Part shown: in pieces, positions 18,771 to 27,863 of the stretch
Numbering within the stretch: the first letter of the stretch is position 1
How the letters are laid out: each line of letters starts with the position of its first letter
Assembly: GCA_028284585.1 (NCBI GenBank)
Contig: JANQRK010000104.1
Location: 27,759-91,758 of the forward strand
Direction: 5' to 3'
Length of the DNA stretch: 64,000 nt
Source: Chromatiales bacterium
GTDB lineage: Bacteria > Pseudomonadota > Gammaproteobacteria > Chromatiales > Chromatiaceae
Notes under the pieces: generated by a model
The model's input: the letters and a program-made list of their open reading frames with translations, nothing else
The model's database searches: none
What the model was told of the DNA's origin: nothing
Position numbers and translations under genes: made by a program

Positions 18771-21700
18771 TTACAGCCATTTGACATTGTCACCGGCCCG
18801 CCAAGCGGCCGGTTGGCTGTAGTTGCGGATCCAGTCGGCCAGTTCGGCGGCCGGCATCGGCCTGGCGATGCCATAGCCCTGACCCAGCTCACAGCCCAGA
18901 TGTAGCAGCAGCTTGCCGTGTTCTGCCGTCTCTACCCCCTCGGCAATGACACTGCGACGGAATGCCCTTCCCAGGCCGATAATGCCCTCCACAATGGCGC
19001 GATCGCCTTGATCGTCGAGCATATCGCCAACGAACGAGCGATCTATCTTGAGCATGTCTGCCGGTAGCTGTTTCAAATAGGTCAGCGAGGAGTAACCGGT
19101 ACCGAAGTCGTCAAGCGAGACCGAGACTCCCATCACTCGGCACTGATTGAGGATCTCGGACACCACGGTGATGTCATCCAGTATCGTCGTCTCCAGCACC
19201 TCGAGTTCGATCAACTCAGGCCGCACATTGGGGTGCTGGTTCAGTTGATCGCGAAGGTGCTCCACGAAGTTGTCGTGCTGGAGATGTCGCCCGGAGATAT
19301 TTATGCTGATGCAGGTCTCCAGGCCATCCTCTACCAGTGCCGATTGGCGCCGCAGTGCCTCCTCGATCACCCACCTGCCGAGATCGATCGCCAGATTGTC
19401 GGAGTCGATCGCGGGCAAGAAATCGTGCGGCGGCAACAAGCCCCTTTGTGGATGATTCCAGCGGATCAAGGCCTCGGCTCCGATGACCTCACCGCTGCGC
19501 ATATTCACCTTGGGCTGGAAATACAGCTCGAACTCATCCTCGCGCAGCCCGGCCGCGGCACGCGTGACGGTCTCGCGATGGGCCTGAATCTCTAAATCTT
19601 GTAGGGCATCGAATATGACATAGCGGCCACGACCCTGCTGTTTGGCGAGATACATGGCATGATCTGCATGTCGCAACAGGGCATCGGCATCAGTGTCGTC
19701 ATAAGGGAACAGGGTGACGCCGATGCTGGCGGCGATCCGTGCCGTTTCGCCGTCTCCGACGTCATAGGTGTCGATCAGCGCCTCGATCAAGCGACCCAAG
19801 GCATGCTCACAGGCCAGCATATCCTCGAGATTACCGATCAATATCGCGAATTCGTCACCACCGAGCCGGGCCACGCTGTCACCGCCACGCACATAGCGCT
19901 CGAGACGCCTCGCGACATCGATCAATAACTGGTCACCGGCAGCATGGCCAAGACGATCATTGACCGGCTTGAAACCGTCCAGGTCCAAATAACAAACCGC
20001 GAGCATGTTTCCGCTGCGGCGGGTGCTGGCCATGGCCTGATTCATGCGATCCGCGAACAGCACACGATTTGGCAGCCCGGTAAGGGCATCATAGTGGGCC
20101 ATGCGTTCCAGCCGCTGCTGCTGCTCAATCAATTGGGTGATATCGCTGAACACCGCGATGTAGCGCTGAACCTCCCCTCGGGCATTGGTGACTGCCGAAA
20201 TGGTCTCCATCTGGGTAAACATTTCGCCGGACTTGCGCCGATTCGTGATGCGCCCACGCCAGAAGCCATGGGTATCGATCTGGCGCCACATCTCGGCATA
20301 GAACTCGGCATCATGGACATCGGAAGACAGCATCTTGGGCGTCTGACCGATCACCTCGTCGGGCGAATAGCCCGTTACCTCAGTGAACGCCGGATTGACA
20401 TCGATGATGCGCTGCTGCGCATCTGTGACGATGATGCCTTCATGGGCCTGTTTGAACACGCTGGCCGCCAAGGATAGCTTCTCCTCGGCCAGGTGGCGTT
20501 CGGTGACGTCCCAATTGATGCCCACCAACCGATGTGGCCTATCGTTGGCATCGAGCTGCACGCTACCATTCGCCCGAATGACCCGGACCTCGCCGTCCGG
20601 GCGGACGATGCGGAACATGGTATTGAAGTGACCTTGCGTCTCTATCGCGAGCTCTAGCCGCTGTTGGGCATCGGCCAGGTCATCAGGATGGACCCGATCG
20701 GTCCAAGCGGACACATTGCCAGAAAAATCCACCGGTGGAACCGCATAGATTTCGTGCATGCGGGCGTCCCAGTCCAGCCGGCCATCGCGCAAGTCATAAT
20801 CCCAAATACCGAATCCGGCCATATCCTGCGCCAGCGCAAAGCGTTGGTTGGCCGCACTGACACCCGCGGTCATACTCTCCACCTTGGACTGCACCCGGCG
20901 GCGCTCCCTGCCCAACTGCCAGATGATCGTGAACAACAGGGTATCGACTATGATTCCGCCGATCGCTATCAGCTCCGGTTGAGAGCTGGCGGTCGCATGA
21001 TCGAAGGCAGCGGTGCTGTGAAACTGCACCGTCCAATCGTGGCCGGGCAGCGATATTTTCTCGATCGCCCCCTGCTGCGGTTGGTGGCTATTGGCATGAT
21101 GATCGCTGGCATACAATAGTGCATCCGCCGAACCGACCTTGTCGCCATCGTAGATATCGAAGCTGACCTCTGGACTGCCAGCGCCGAGGATGCCCTGCAT
21201 CAGGTCGTTGACACGGAACGGGCTGTAGACGAATCCCAGTAGCGCCCTGCGATGTTGTGCGACAGAATCCAGCGGCTCGCCCTGCCGATAGACCGGAAGA
21301 TAGACCAGGAAGCCCGCCTGGACGTCTTCATCGGTCTCCTGGACCAGGGTGACCCGCTTGGAAACCACCGCCAGGCCGCTATCTCGGGCGAGGTCCATCG
21401 CATTGCGACGCATCTCATTGGAGTACATGTCATAGCCATGGGCACGCTGATTGCGCCAGTCGAAGGGCTCTAAGTAGGTAACTGGGGCATAGGCCGCGCG
21501 CCGACCAGCGGGCTTGATACCATAGTCAGGGAAGCCATCTCTGTGCGCTGCCGCCAGGTGATCCGGCATGGACTCATTGTCCAACATCGCAGCAAAGCCA
21601 ATGCCTTGAATGCCCGGAAAATAGGTTGGGATCTTCAGCTCGCTAACGTAGCGATGCCATTCCTCACGGGTAACCACACGCCCTAGGGTATGGAACAATG

Positions 21701-21944
21701 CAGCCCCACCGCGCAGCGCCTGTTCGTAGTCGACCATCCGCTCGGTGATCCGATGGCGTGCGTCCTCGACTTCGAAGGAGAAGCGCTCGCTTGCACGCTT
21801 GCTTACATAGGCGTGGGAGACATACCAAGCGAGGGCGGTGATCGCCAGGGAGATCGCGAGAACGATCCAAGCCGTGACGTCATTATGAAAAATGTCGGCA
21901 ACCGCTGTCCGGTTCGTACCTCTATCGGGACGCTGGCTTTTCAA
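18771..21944 (-). CDS. Membrane CHASE-PAS-PAS-GGDEF-EAL protein
   Basis: A 1057-residue dual c-di-GMP enzyme. One membrane helix (about 26-48) precedes a periplasmic CHASE sensor (about 70-300), and a second helix follows (about 325-350). Two PAS domains come next, the first with a PAC segment ending VGINWDVTERH, the second with DVNPAFTEVTGYSPDEVIGQTP. The GGDEF domain is intact (ARLGGDEFAILIGN) with a proper I-site RGGD. The EAL domain is intact (GAEALIRWNHP, LDDFGTGYSSLTYLK, EGVETAEH). Both activities are possible; the periplasmic ligand is unknown. Confidence 0.94.
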   Translation of the reverse strand: MKSQRPDRGTNRTAVADIFHNDVTAWIVLAISLAITALAWYVSHAYVSKRASERFSFEVEDARHRITERMVDYEQALRGGAALFHTLGRVVTREEWHRYVSELKIPTYFPGIQGIGFAAMLDNESMPDHLAAAHRDGFPDYGIKPAGRRAAYAPVTYLEPFDWRNQRAHGYDMYSNEMRRNAMDLARDSGLAVVSKRVTLVQETDEDVQAGFLVYLPVYRQGEPLDSVAQHRRALLGFVYSPFRVNDLMQGILGAGSPEVSFDIYDGDKVGSADALLYASDHHANSHQPQQGAIEKISLPGHDWTVQFHSTAAFDHATASSQPELIAIGGIIVDTLLFTIIWQLGRERRRVQSKVESMTAGVSAANQRFALAQDMAGFGIWDYDLRDGRLDWDARMHEIYAVPPVDFSGNVSAWTDRVHPDDLADAQQRLELAIETQGHFNTMFRIVRPDGEVRVIRANGSVQLDANDRPHRLVGINWDVTERHLAEEKLSLAASVFKQAHEGIIVTDAQQRIIDVNPAFTEVTGYSPDEVIGQTPKMLSSDVHDAEFYAEMWRQIDTHGFWRGRITNRRKSGEMFTQMETISAVTNARGEVQRYIAVFSDITQLIEQQQRLERMAHYDALTGLPNRVLFADRMNQAMASTRRSGNMLAVCYLDLDGFKPVNDRLGHAAGDQLLIDVARRLERYVRGGDSVARLGGDEFAILIGNLEDMLACEHALGRLIEALIDTYDVGDGETARIAASIGVTLFPYDDTDADALLRHADHAMYLAKQQGRGRYVIFDALQDLEIQAHRETVTRAAAGLREDEFELYFQPKVNMRSGEVIGAEALIRWNHPQRGLLPPHDFLPAIDSDNLAIDLGRWVIEEALRRQSALVEDGLETCISINISGRHLQHDNFVEHLRDQLNQHPNVRPELIELEVLETTILDDITVVSEILNQCRVMGVSVSLDDFGTGYSSLTYLKQLPADMLKIDRSFVGDMLDDQGDRAIVEGIIGLGRAFRRSVIAEGVETAEHGKLLLHLGCELGQGYGIARPMPAAELADWIRNYSQPAAWRAGDNVKWL

Positions 21945-22273
21945 AAAAATGCTCCAATACCGAACCCCTGCCCGGGACGAACCACATGACTATTCTTGAC
22001 CGATCTCTTCTGTGAGCCGGTAACGGCGAGTGGGCGTCAAACTTAATGTCGGCAAGTCGATCCGGCCGCACCAAGACCAGGGCCCCAAAGCCGCCACAAG
22101 CGCCCCTCCAACGGGTACCCATGCGGCGCGGGTAGATCGTCGAAAGTCCCGATTTCCTAGCGAATATTCAGATACTTGCCTCGCCCACCGGGGTGCCCAG
22201 AGGGTAACTCGCCCAGATCATGGGAAACCGGGGAACAAAGCTGGTCGTGGGGATGTCCTGAACACGGCCCAGT
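21945..22273. other. Intergenic region, nothing recognised
   Basis: I see no gene in these 329 bp. A 7-bp hairpin (CCTGAAC pairing with GTTCAGG, 22257-22278) overlaps the end of the BLUF gene and could act in 3'-end formation, but it lacks a U-tract. The rest presumably holds the promoter of the CHASE protein gene upstream of 21944. Confidence 0.5.
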
Positions 22274-22711
22274 TCAGGCCGCGTGGCTCTCTCGGAGATA
22301 GGTCTGGAGCATCTCGAAGATCTCCGCGCCGTCGAAGTTCGCCGGATCGAGTTCAGGGCCCTCGGTCAATTCATTGAAGGCGCGCAACACCGCGGATTCC
22401 TGATCGACACAGGCCATGTGCCAGTTCAGAAAGGCGCGCTCCTCGATTGGTTCGAATGACAGAATCGTGGCGCTGCCGTGGCGCAGATCGCATTGGATGT
22501 TCTCGAATATGCGCTCGATCGCCTGCTGGCTGCCTTCCAGCGCTTGAGCGAAAAAACGGGCATTGAACATCAAGGCGCCGGTTATCCCGGCAGCCGCATT
22601 GTTGCGGCGGGCAACCTCAAGGATGCTATCGACCTCCCTGCGTAAGTCGGTGGCATCGCCGCCGATCGAACTCCGGCTGACATACAACAAGCGGTAGAGC
22701 GAGTCTTGCAT
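22274..22711 (-). CDS. BLUF-domain blue-light sensor
   Basis: A 145-residue FAD-binding photoreceptor. The photoactive Tyr is Y10 in LYRLLYVSRS, the flavin-contacting Asn lies in ARRNNAAAGITG, the key Gln is Q56 in FFAQALEGS, and the W/M pair is in FLNWHMAC (W97, M99). The last 40 residues form a short acidic C-terminal extension with no output domain. The gene starts nine bases after the stop of a GGDEF-EAL gene, so the two are almost certainly one operon. Light control of that partner is inferred, by analogy with fused BLUF-EAL proteins such as YcgF and BlrP1. Confidence 0.93.
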   Translation of the reverse strand: MQDSLYRLLYVSRSSIGGDATDLRREVDSILEVARRNNAAAGITGALMFNARFFAQALEGSQQAIERIFENIQCDLRHGSATILSFEPIEERAFLNWHMACVDQESAVLRAFNELTEGPELDPANFDGAEIFEMLQTYLRESHAA

Positions 22712-22720
22712 ACTAGTGCC

Positions 22721-24412
22721 TCAAGCAGGCGAACCTTCGGTGCGCGGAATCAGGTCGCCCAGCCTGTCCACAGGTATTGGGCGACCAAACAGAAAGCCCT
22801 GTGCACTATCGCAACCCCCCTCGATCAACGCGCGGTGCTGCTGCTCGGTCTCCACCCCTTCGGCGAGCGTCGTCAAGCCCAGGCTCTTCGCCAGGGCGAG
22901 GATTGAGCGGACCAAAGCCTGCGCCCTATCCGACTCATCCTGAACGAAGGAGCGATCGATCTTGAGCTTACAAAACGGGAAGCTGCTGAGATAGCTCAGT
23001 GAAGAAAAACCCGTGCCAAAGTCGTCCAACGCAACACCCAGCCCCATCGCCTGCAAGGCCCGCAGTTGCTCGAGCACGGTCGGCGAATCGGACAACAGAA
23101 GGCCTTCGGTGATCTCGATCTCGAGACGCTCTGGGGGCAGCCCGCTGTCGGTCAGGGCAGAGCGGATCACGCCAACCAAGTCACCACGCTCGAACTGTAC
23201 TGGGGACACATTGACCGCGATCGAGATGTGTGACGGCCAGCGCGCCGCCTCCGCGCAGGCCGTTCGTACGGTCCATTCTCCGATGGCATTGATCTCACCG
23301 AGCTGTTCGGCCAGCGGTATGAAGTCGGCCGGCGATACCATGCCATGTTGGCCGCTCTGCCAGCGAATCAAGGCCTCGAATCCAATAACCTGCTGGGTGG
23401 ATAGATCGAGCTGGGGTTGGTAGTGCAGCACGAATTCGTTCAGCACCAGTGCTCGACGCAATGCGATTTCGAGTTCGCGCTGCCTTACCGCCGTGTCCTG
23501 CATTTTTGGGTCGAAAAGCCGTACACCACCACTCGTCCCCTTGATGCTGCGCACAGCCAGATCGGCATGTCGCACCAGGTCCGAGCGCTGCCCGGTTCCT
23601 CCATCCAACACAGCGATCCCGACACTCGCATCGATATGTACCTGGTGGCCCTTGACCAAAAACACACGGCCGATCAGATCGGCGATACGCTTGCCCACCG
23701 ACAACGCACCAGTAGGCTGCTGTCCTGTCGTGCTGAGGACTGCAAACTCGTTGCCGCCCAGATGCATGATCATGTCGCCCTCGCGGGTGATCGATTGCAG
23801 GCGTTTCGCCACCAAATCGAGCAGTGCATCGCCGACGTCGTAACCCAGCGTGTCATTCACGCCATTGAATCGATTAAGCGATACCAGCAGCAACACGAGT
23901 GATCGCGGGCCTGGGCCACCTGGACTCCACTGCCCAATCGCACGGTCGAGCAGCTGTTGATTGATCAAGTTGCTGCGGCCATGCGTTAACACCGGCACCA
24001 ACCCAGACGACTCCTCGATCGGGCCATCGGCGAGTGGGCACATCAGCACGGTACGCAGCCCGCCCTGTGGGGCGGCCACGTGCAACAGATACCTACCCGC
24101 TGGGGAATCGATACAAAGCGAGCGGGATTCAGATCCAGCGAAAGTCGCCTGCAACCGAGAAGCCGCTGTAGGAAAGCCCTTTGCCATCTGCTCACCGAGT
24201 AAGCTGCCGATCGCGGCATCGTCGCTAGGCCACTGGGCAGTGCAGACTAGGGCGGCATTGATCATCTGCACCACACCAATGGCATCGGTAACCGCGAACC
24301 CGAAGCGCGCCTGCCCCAGCAGCTCCGCCAACATGCCGTCAGCGGTGTTGGCTGCATCGGAGGGCGCTGACCCGGTCGGTTCCCCACCAACTGGCGACTG
24401 AGAGGAGTTCAT
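22721..24412 (-). CDS. GGNEF-EAL protein, partner of BLUF gene
   Basis: A 563-residue cytoplasmic protein with an N-terminal PAS-like segment (about 25-110), a GGDEF-like domain and an EAL domain. The cyclase loop reads LGGNEFAVL, with Asn in place of the first acidic residue, so synthesis is doubtful, although the I-site REGD is kept. The EAL motifs are intact: GFEALIRW, IAVNVSP, LDDFGTGFSSLSYL and EGVETEQQ. The likely net activity is c-di-GMP hydrolysis, perhaps controlled by the GGNEF domain and by the BLUF protein encoded directly downstream. Confidence 0.92.
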   Translation of the reverse strand: MNSSQSPVGGEPTGSAPSDAANTADGMLAELLGQARFGFAVTDAIGVVQMINAALVCTAQWPSDDAAIGSLLGEQMAKGFPTAASRLQATFAGSESRSLCIDSPAGRYLLHVAAPQGGLRTVLMCPLADGPIEESSGLVPVLTHGRSNLINQQLLDRAIGQWSPGGPGPRSLVLLLVSLNRFNGVNDTLGYDVGDALLDLVAKRLQSITREGDMIMHLGGNEFAVLSTTGQQPTGALSVGKRIADLIGRVFLVKGHQVHIDASVGIAVLDGGTGQRSDLVRHADLAVRSIKGTSGGVRLFDPKMQDTAVRQRELEIALRRALVLNEFVLHYQPQLDLSTQQVIGFEALIRWQSGQHGMVSPADFIPLAEQLGEINAIGEWTVRTACAEAARWPSHISIAVNVSPVQFERGDLVGVIRSALTDSGLPPERLEIEITEGLLLSDSPTVLEQLRALQAMGLGVALDDFGTGFSSLSYLSSFPFCKLKIDRSFVQDESDRAQALVRSILALAKSLGLTTLAEGVETEQQHRALIEGGCDSAQGFLFGRPIPVDRLGDLIPRTEGSPA

Positions 24413-24970
24413 TCATAAGGTCCAATAGCATATGGATATGCACCCGAGCCGCACCAAGACGTGAGGCCTGGGCCGGGAAGTCCCGACCATTTCGGAGTGG
24501 TCCAGCAGGCCGCGGCCAGCCGACTTCGCCGCGTGGTGCACATTCGCGTACCGCGCCCAAGGGTCAGACGCAACCAAAGCATCGCTTGCAGTCTGGGCAT
24601 ATGGCGTCGGGCAGAGAGAGCTCACTGGCTTGCCTTGGGTTCTCCTGGAGTGCTGAACCGCGCAACGGCCGCAGCAACTAGTTCTTTAGGTTTCTAAAGA
24701 AAGACGAAGCAGCCAGCTTGAGACGTGATCGGCCATGCTCACACAGGTTTAAAGTCTGTGAAAGCCGGGGCTTTCTACCCCCACCTGGGTATCAACGTCG
24801 AGCGCATACAACGACCTTTCGCGAGGCACACTGCCACGCCAAAGCGTTCCTAGGCAGTCGTTGTCGCCGACCGTTGAAATTGCTCGGTGAGCCGGTCAAC
24901 TCGTGCGACGCACTCGAAGTTTCCCCAGCAGCCGCATGTCGGTCGACAGACGCGGGTTGGGCGTGCGGGT
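24413..24970. other. Non-coding stretch with small hairpins
   Basis: No gene is recognised. A perfect 8-bp stem with loop GTTT lies at 24682-24701 (TTCTTTAG pairing with CTAAAGAA). A second hairpin GAAAGC-CGGG-GCTTTC lies at 24760-24775, followed by TACCCCCACCTGGGTA. The latter resembles sequences often seen beside IS200/IS605-type transposase genes, but no transposase is present. Confidence 0.4.
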
Positions 24971-25160
24971 CCTAAAGAATGTCACCAAGTGTTCCAAATC
25001 CGATGCATCGGACCTGATCGCAGCACTGGTGGCGGTGGCCGCTTCGACCATTGCGACGTTCTACTGGGTCACCTTGCCCTTATCTGCAATCGCCTGGCTC
25101 ACCGTCTCGATGCCCTGCGACTGCTCCTGTGACGCCACCGATATCTCCTCGACAACGCTG
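24971..25160 (-). pseudogene. Relic of a methyl-accepting chemotaxis protein
   Basis: The minus strand reads VVEEISVASQEQSQGIETVS, then VTQ-stop-NVAMVEAATATS, ending LEHLVTFF. This is the tip and C-terminal helix of an MCP signalling domain, where VTQQNAALVEEA is usual. The stop at 25061-25063 is a TAG where CAG is expected. No N-terminal sensor or earlier signalling helix can be read upstream, so only the 3' scrap of the gene remains. Confidence 0.8.
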
Positions 25161-25310
25161 TGACCTGCTCGAACGAATCCACAACAATGGCCAGAATAGC
25201 GTGAACAAAGACTGCGGACGAATTTGCCTGCAGTTTTCAAGTTCCGTCGAAGCACCATTCAAGCTCTCTTGCTCTATCGCTGAATACCAGGTCCAGGTGC
25301 CGGTCGAAGG

Positions 25311-25403
25311 TCACCGACGGCTGCTCTTTGCCCTCGGACACTTCTTGCACGCTTTACCCTCTTTGTACTTCTTGCAGCACTTGTCCTTCTTCTTTTTGCC
25401 CAT
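25311..25403 (-). CDS. 30-residue Cys- and Lys-rich small protein downstream of ferritin
   Basis: An ATG at 25401-25403 opens a 30-codon frame beginning MGKKKKDKCC and ending KSSRR, with cysteines at 9, 10, 19 and 22 (CC-x8-CxxC) and about a dozen lysines. It begins 21 bp after the ferritin stop on the same strand. The pattern suggests a metal- or nucleic-acid-binding micro-protein. No strong ribosome-binding site is visible, so translation may depend on ferritin read-through. I recall similar short Cys/Lys-rich ORFs in proteobacteria but cannot name a family. Confidence 0.5.
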   Translation of the reverse strand: MGKKKKDKCCKKYKEGKACKKCPRAKSSRR

Positions 25404-25424
25404 GTGGATCGCGGCACGCTGTGA

Positions 25425-25961
25425 TCACGCGGATAAGACGGTCGGGTCGATCGCACCTGCTTGGGCCACTGTCGCAGCCATTTCACCTAGCTCCTTGTCC
25501 AGCATCAGTAGGCCTTCAGGCCTGTCACCAAACAGCCGCAGCCGGCCGAGGATCTCGCTGACGGTCGCTTCCTCCTCTATCTGCTCGGTGACGAACCACT
25601 GTAAGAACACATTGCTGGCATGGTCCTTCTCGGACAGCGCATGATCCACTAGGCCGTTGATAGCCGCAGTCACATCACGTTCATGCGCCAGGGTCGCCTC
25701 GAGCATCTGCAAGGCGGTCAGATCGTCCGTCGGTGGCGCCGCGATGGACCGGAGTTCGACATCCGCATCCTGGTCCTTTAGATAGCGGTAAATCTTCATC
25801 GCATGGGCCTGCTCTTCGAAATACTTGGCCATGAACCAGCTGCTAGTGCCCTTGAGGCTGCCGGACTCGGCGCGGGACGAGAAAGCAAGATAAAAGTAGG
25901 CGGAACACAGCTCCATGTTTACCTGAGCGTTCATCCGCGATGCCATGTCGTTGGAAATCAT
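25425..25961 (-). CDS. ftnA: Non-haem ferritin
   Basis: A 24-mer iron-storage protein of 178 residues. The ferroxidase ligands are visible as E17 in NAQVNMELCSAYFYLAF, the EEQAHAMK motif near residue 50 (Glu and His), and a Glu-rich helix at QWFVTEQIEEEATV near residue 130. Length and order match bacterial FtnA; there is no bacterioferritin haem Met pattern. Placement away from isc suggests separate iron control. A repeat fragment sits directly upstream. Confidence 0.93.
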   Translation of the reverse strand: MISNDMASRMNAQVNMELCSAYFYLAFSSRAESGSLKGTSSWFMAKYFEEQAHAMKIYRYLKDQDADVELRSIAAPPTDDLTALQMLEATLAHERDVTAAINGLVDHALSEKDHASNVFLQWFVTEQIEEEATVSEILGRLRLFGDRPEGLLMLDKELGEMAATVAQAGAIDPTVLSA

Positions 25962-25979
25962 AAGCCTACTCCAGGGTTG

Positions 25980-26010
25980 CCTAGGGCCTGTTCGTACTTA
26001 GGTCTCAGCC
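25980..26010. repeat. Partial copy of the 15803-16072 element terminus
   Basis: A 14-bp identity (CCTAGGGCCTGTTC) with the left end of the element at 15802-15815, followed by the weakly similar ACTTAGGTCTCAGCC. A matching right end is not clear within the next 200 bp (a degraded GGCCTAAG occurs near 26150). It probably represents a decayed copy or half-copy between ferritin and the next gene. Confidence 0.4.
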
Positions 26011-26200
26011 TCGATACACTCGCGCGTCCCACATTCGAGCAAAATCATCACATCATCACGGCTATTTCAAAACACTCAGCCCGTTATTGTAGCCGCCCTC
26101 GCGCCTTGAAGCTCTGTTTCAAACACGATACGGCTCAAGCGTCTCGCTGGCCTAAGATCGCGCCTCTGTCCTGATATGAGGGTATATTGCGAGAAAGCCC

Positions 26201-26220
26201 GGCACGGCTTACGCCGTGCC
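26201..26220. other. Perfect 8-bp hairpin
   Basis: GGCACGGC pairs with GCCGTGCC around a TTAC loop. It lies beyond the 3' end of the glycosyltransferase-like gene that ends at 26285. It has no U-tract in either direction, so a terminator role is uncertain. Confidence 0.45.
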
Positions 26221-26284
26221 ATCGAGGGCACCGACACCGCATCGGACAGATCGCATCATCGGTACCTGCTTGCTTCGACCACTT

Positions 26285-26950
26285 TTACGAATTGACTTGA
26301 CCCAAGCACCGTACAATCCGTTGCACTATCCCCACCCCCCGCACTTGCAGTTGGTGCTTACGTTGGCTGGTATGCGTAATCACTTCCCTGCCGCCCGGTG
26401 TGGGCCGTTCGTGACGCGCCGAGTAAGATTCAGGTAGGGTCGCAATGGATACCCCGCCCCGGCTTGCAATTGCCTGCGTCAACAACAGTTCATCGTTCTT
26501 CGCTTGCGCCCGACTGCAGAGTTCGCGCCAGGATTCCGCAAGGAGTCGTGCATTCTTAGTCGGCTGCCAGACGAGCACCCTGGCGCTTACCAGGTAGCCG
26601 ACGCGCTCGCGCCAGCGCTTAGCGCGCCAGGCCAAGGCGACGTCGCCAGGTAGCTCGGCAAGCTCTGTCAGCGGAGCATGTACGGCGCAATCGACATCCA
26701 ACTGCACAATGCAACGGCCGGGATAATTTGCCCAAGCAGTGAGCAGGACTTGGGGCTTCAACAAGATCGCAGCCGCCCAGTCGGCTGCGTTCTTAGCGTA
26801 GAAATGATAACTCTCGCCATGTGACTGAAGCGAGCCGGCCAGTGATTGCGCCAATTGCTCATAATCCGGCGTGAAAAAACCAACGACGACCGGTCGCTCG
26901 ACTGCCGCCGTCGTGTCGGGGTCATGATGTACCAAGTCGTTGATACGCAT
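26285..26950 (-). CDS. GT-A-like nucleotide-sugar transferase (hypothetical)
   Basis: A 221-residue cytoplasmic protein without membrane helices. The segment CIVQLDVDCAVHAPLTEL places a D-x-D in the position typical of metal-binding GT-A glycosyltransferases. NDELLLTQAIASRGGVSIATLPE resembles the acceptor-side segment of DUF-type sugar transferases. It opens a glycan gene cluster and is divergent from the next gene. Donor and acceptor cannot be told from sequence. Confidence 0.55.
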   Translation of the reverse strand: MRINDLVHHDPDTTAAVERPVVVGFFTPDYEQLAQSLAGSLQSHGESYHFYAKNAADWAAAILLKPQVLLTAWANYPGRCIVQLDVDCAVHAPLTELAELPGDVALAWRAKRWRERVGYLVSARVLVWQPTKNARLLAESWRELCSRAQAKNDELLLTQAIASRGGVSIATLPESYSARHERPTPGGREVITHTSQRKHQLQVRGVGIVQRIVRCLGQVNS

Positions 26951-27086
26951 TGTGTTGGAGGCCTAGTGGCGAACTTGACAGGCCTATCTCGCATTTGGGC
27001 GAAACGGGAAAAACGGCCATTCACTGCGATGGCATAATGACGCGACAAACTGATCGTACACCACCCTGTAGAACCAATCGTCCGCC

Positions 27087-27863
27087 ATGCACCATGTTGT
27101 CTGCCTTAAATGGGGAGAAAAATATCCGGCTGATTATGTTAATCGACTCTATGCGATGGTCCAGCGGCAACTCCAGGCTACGCATGATTTCTACTGCGTC
27201 GCCGATCACCCGCGCGGCCTCGATTCAGGTATTCAATACATCCCGTTACCGGATCTTGGGCTAGTAGGATGGTGGAACAAGTTGTGGCTTTTCAGCCCAG
27301 AATTCCCACTACGCGGCCCCTGTCTTTTTCTTGATCTGGATATTGTGATTGCGCGACCCGTCGATTGCCTTTTCGAGCATGAACCGGACACTGTATTCTG
27401 CGCTATTCAGGATAGCGTACGTGATGAGTTCAATACATCGGTAATGCGCTGGCAAGCAGGTGACCCGAGATTGTCACCGCTCTGGGGACATTTTGTCGCC
27501 TTCGTCCACACCCTAGAGACATCACCCATCGCACGCGCGAAACGAATTGCGCGGTTCCTCAGGCGTCGTTTCGCGCGAAAGCCTCACAAACGGATTTACC
27601 GCCTGGGCGATATGACCGAGTTGGGCGGCTACCGCGGTGATCAAGGCTGGCTATCCGATCAACTTCGTTATGTCGATTGGGCTACGAGTTATCCTCGCCC
27701 ATGGTGTTTCTCGTTCAAATGGGGGACCCGGAAGGAGGCCCATGATGACTGCTGGCAGCCACGTCGCGATTGGCCGATTGGGGCATGCATCGCAGTATTC
27801 GAGGGCAAACCCAAGCCCCACCAGTGCACGGATATCCCGTGGGTAGCGGAAAATTGGCGATGA
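27087..27863 (+). CDS. Glycosyltransferase-like protein with DLD motif
   Basis: A 258-residue protein starting MHHVVCLKWGEKYPADYVNR. It has a D-x-D-like motif in CLFLDLDIVIARPVDCLF and the conserved-looking GWWNKLWLFSP, consistent with a GT-A fold acting on nucleotide-sugars. The stop overlaps the start of the ELM1 gene (ATGA), so the two are translationally coupled. Specificity is unknown. Confidence 0.65.
   Translation: MHHVVCLKWGEKYPADYVNRLYAMVQRQLQATHDFYCVADHPRGLDSGIQYIPLPDLGLVGWWNKLWLFSPEFPLRGPCLFLDLDIVIARPVDCLFEHEPDTVFCAIQDSVRDEFNTSVMRWQAGDPRLSPLWGHFVAFVHTLETSPIARAKRIARFLRRRFARKPHKRIYRLGDMTELGGYRGDQGWLSDQLRYVDWATSYPRPWCFSFKWGTRKEAHDDCWQPRRDWPIGACIAVFEGKPKPHQCTDIPWVAENWR

Noticed and set aside
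24760..24791. Hairpin and CCCCCAC string resembling an IS200/IS605 end
   Set aside because: No TnpA or OrfB coding remnant lies on either side, so the match is too short to call a mobile element.
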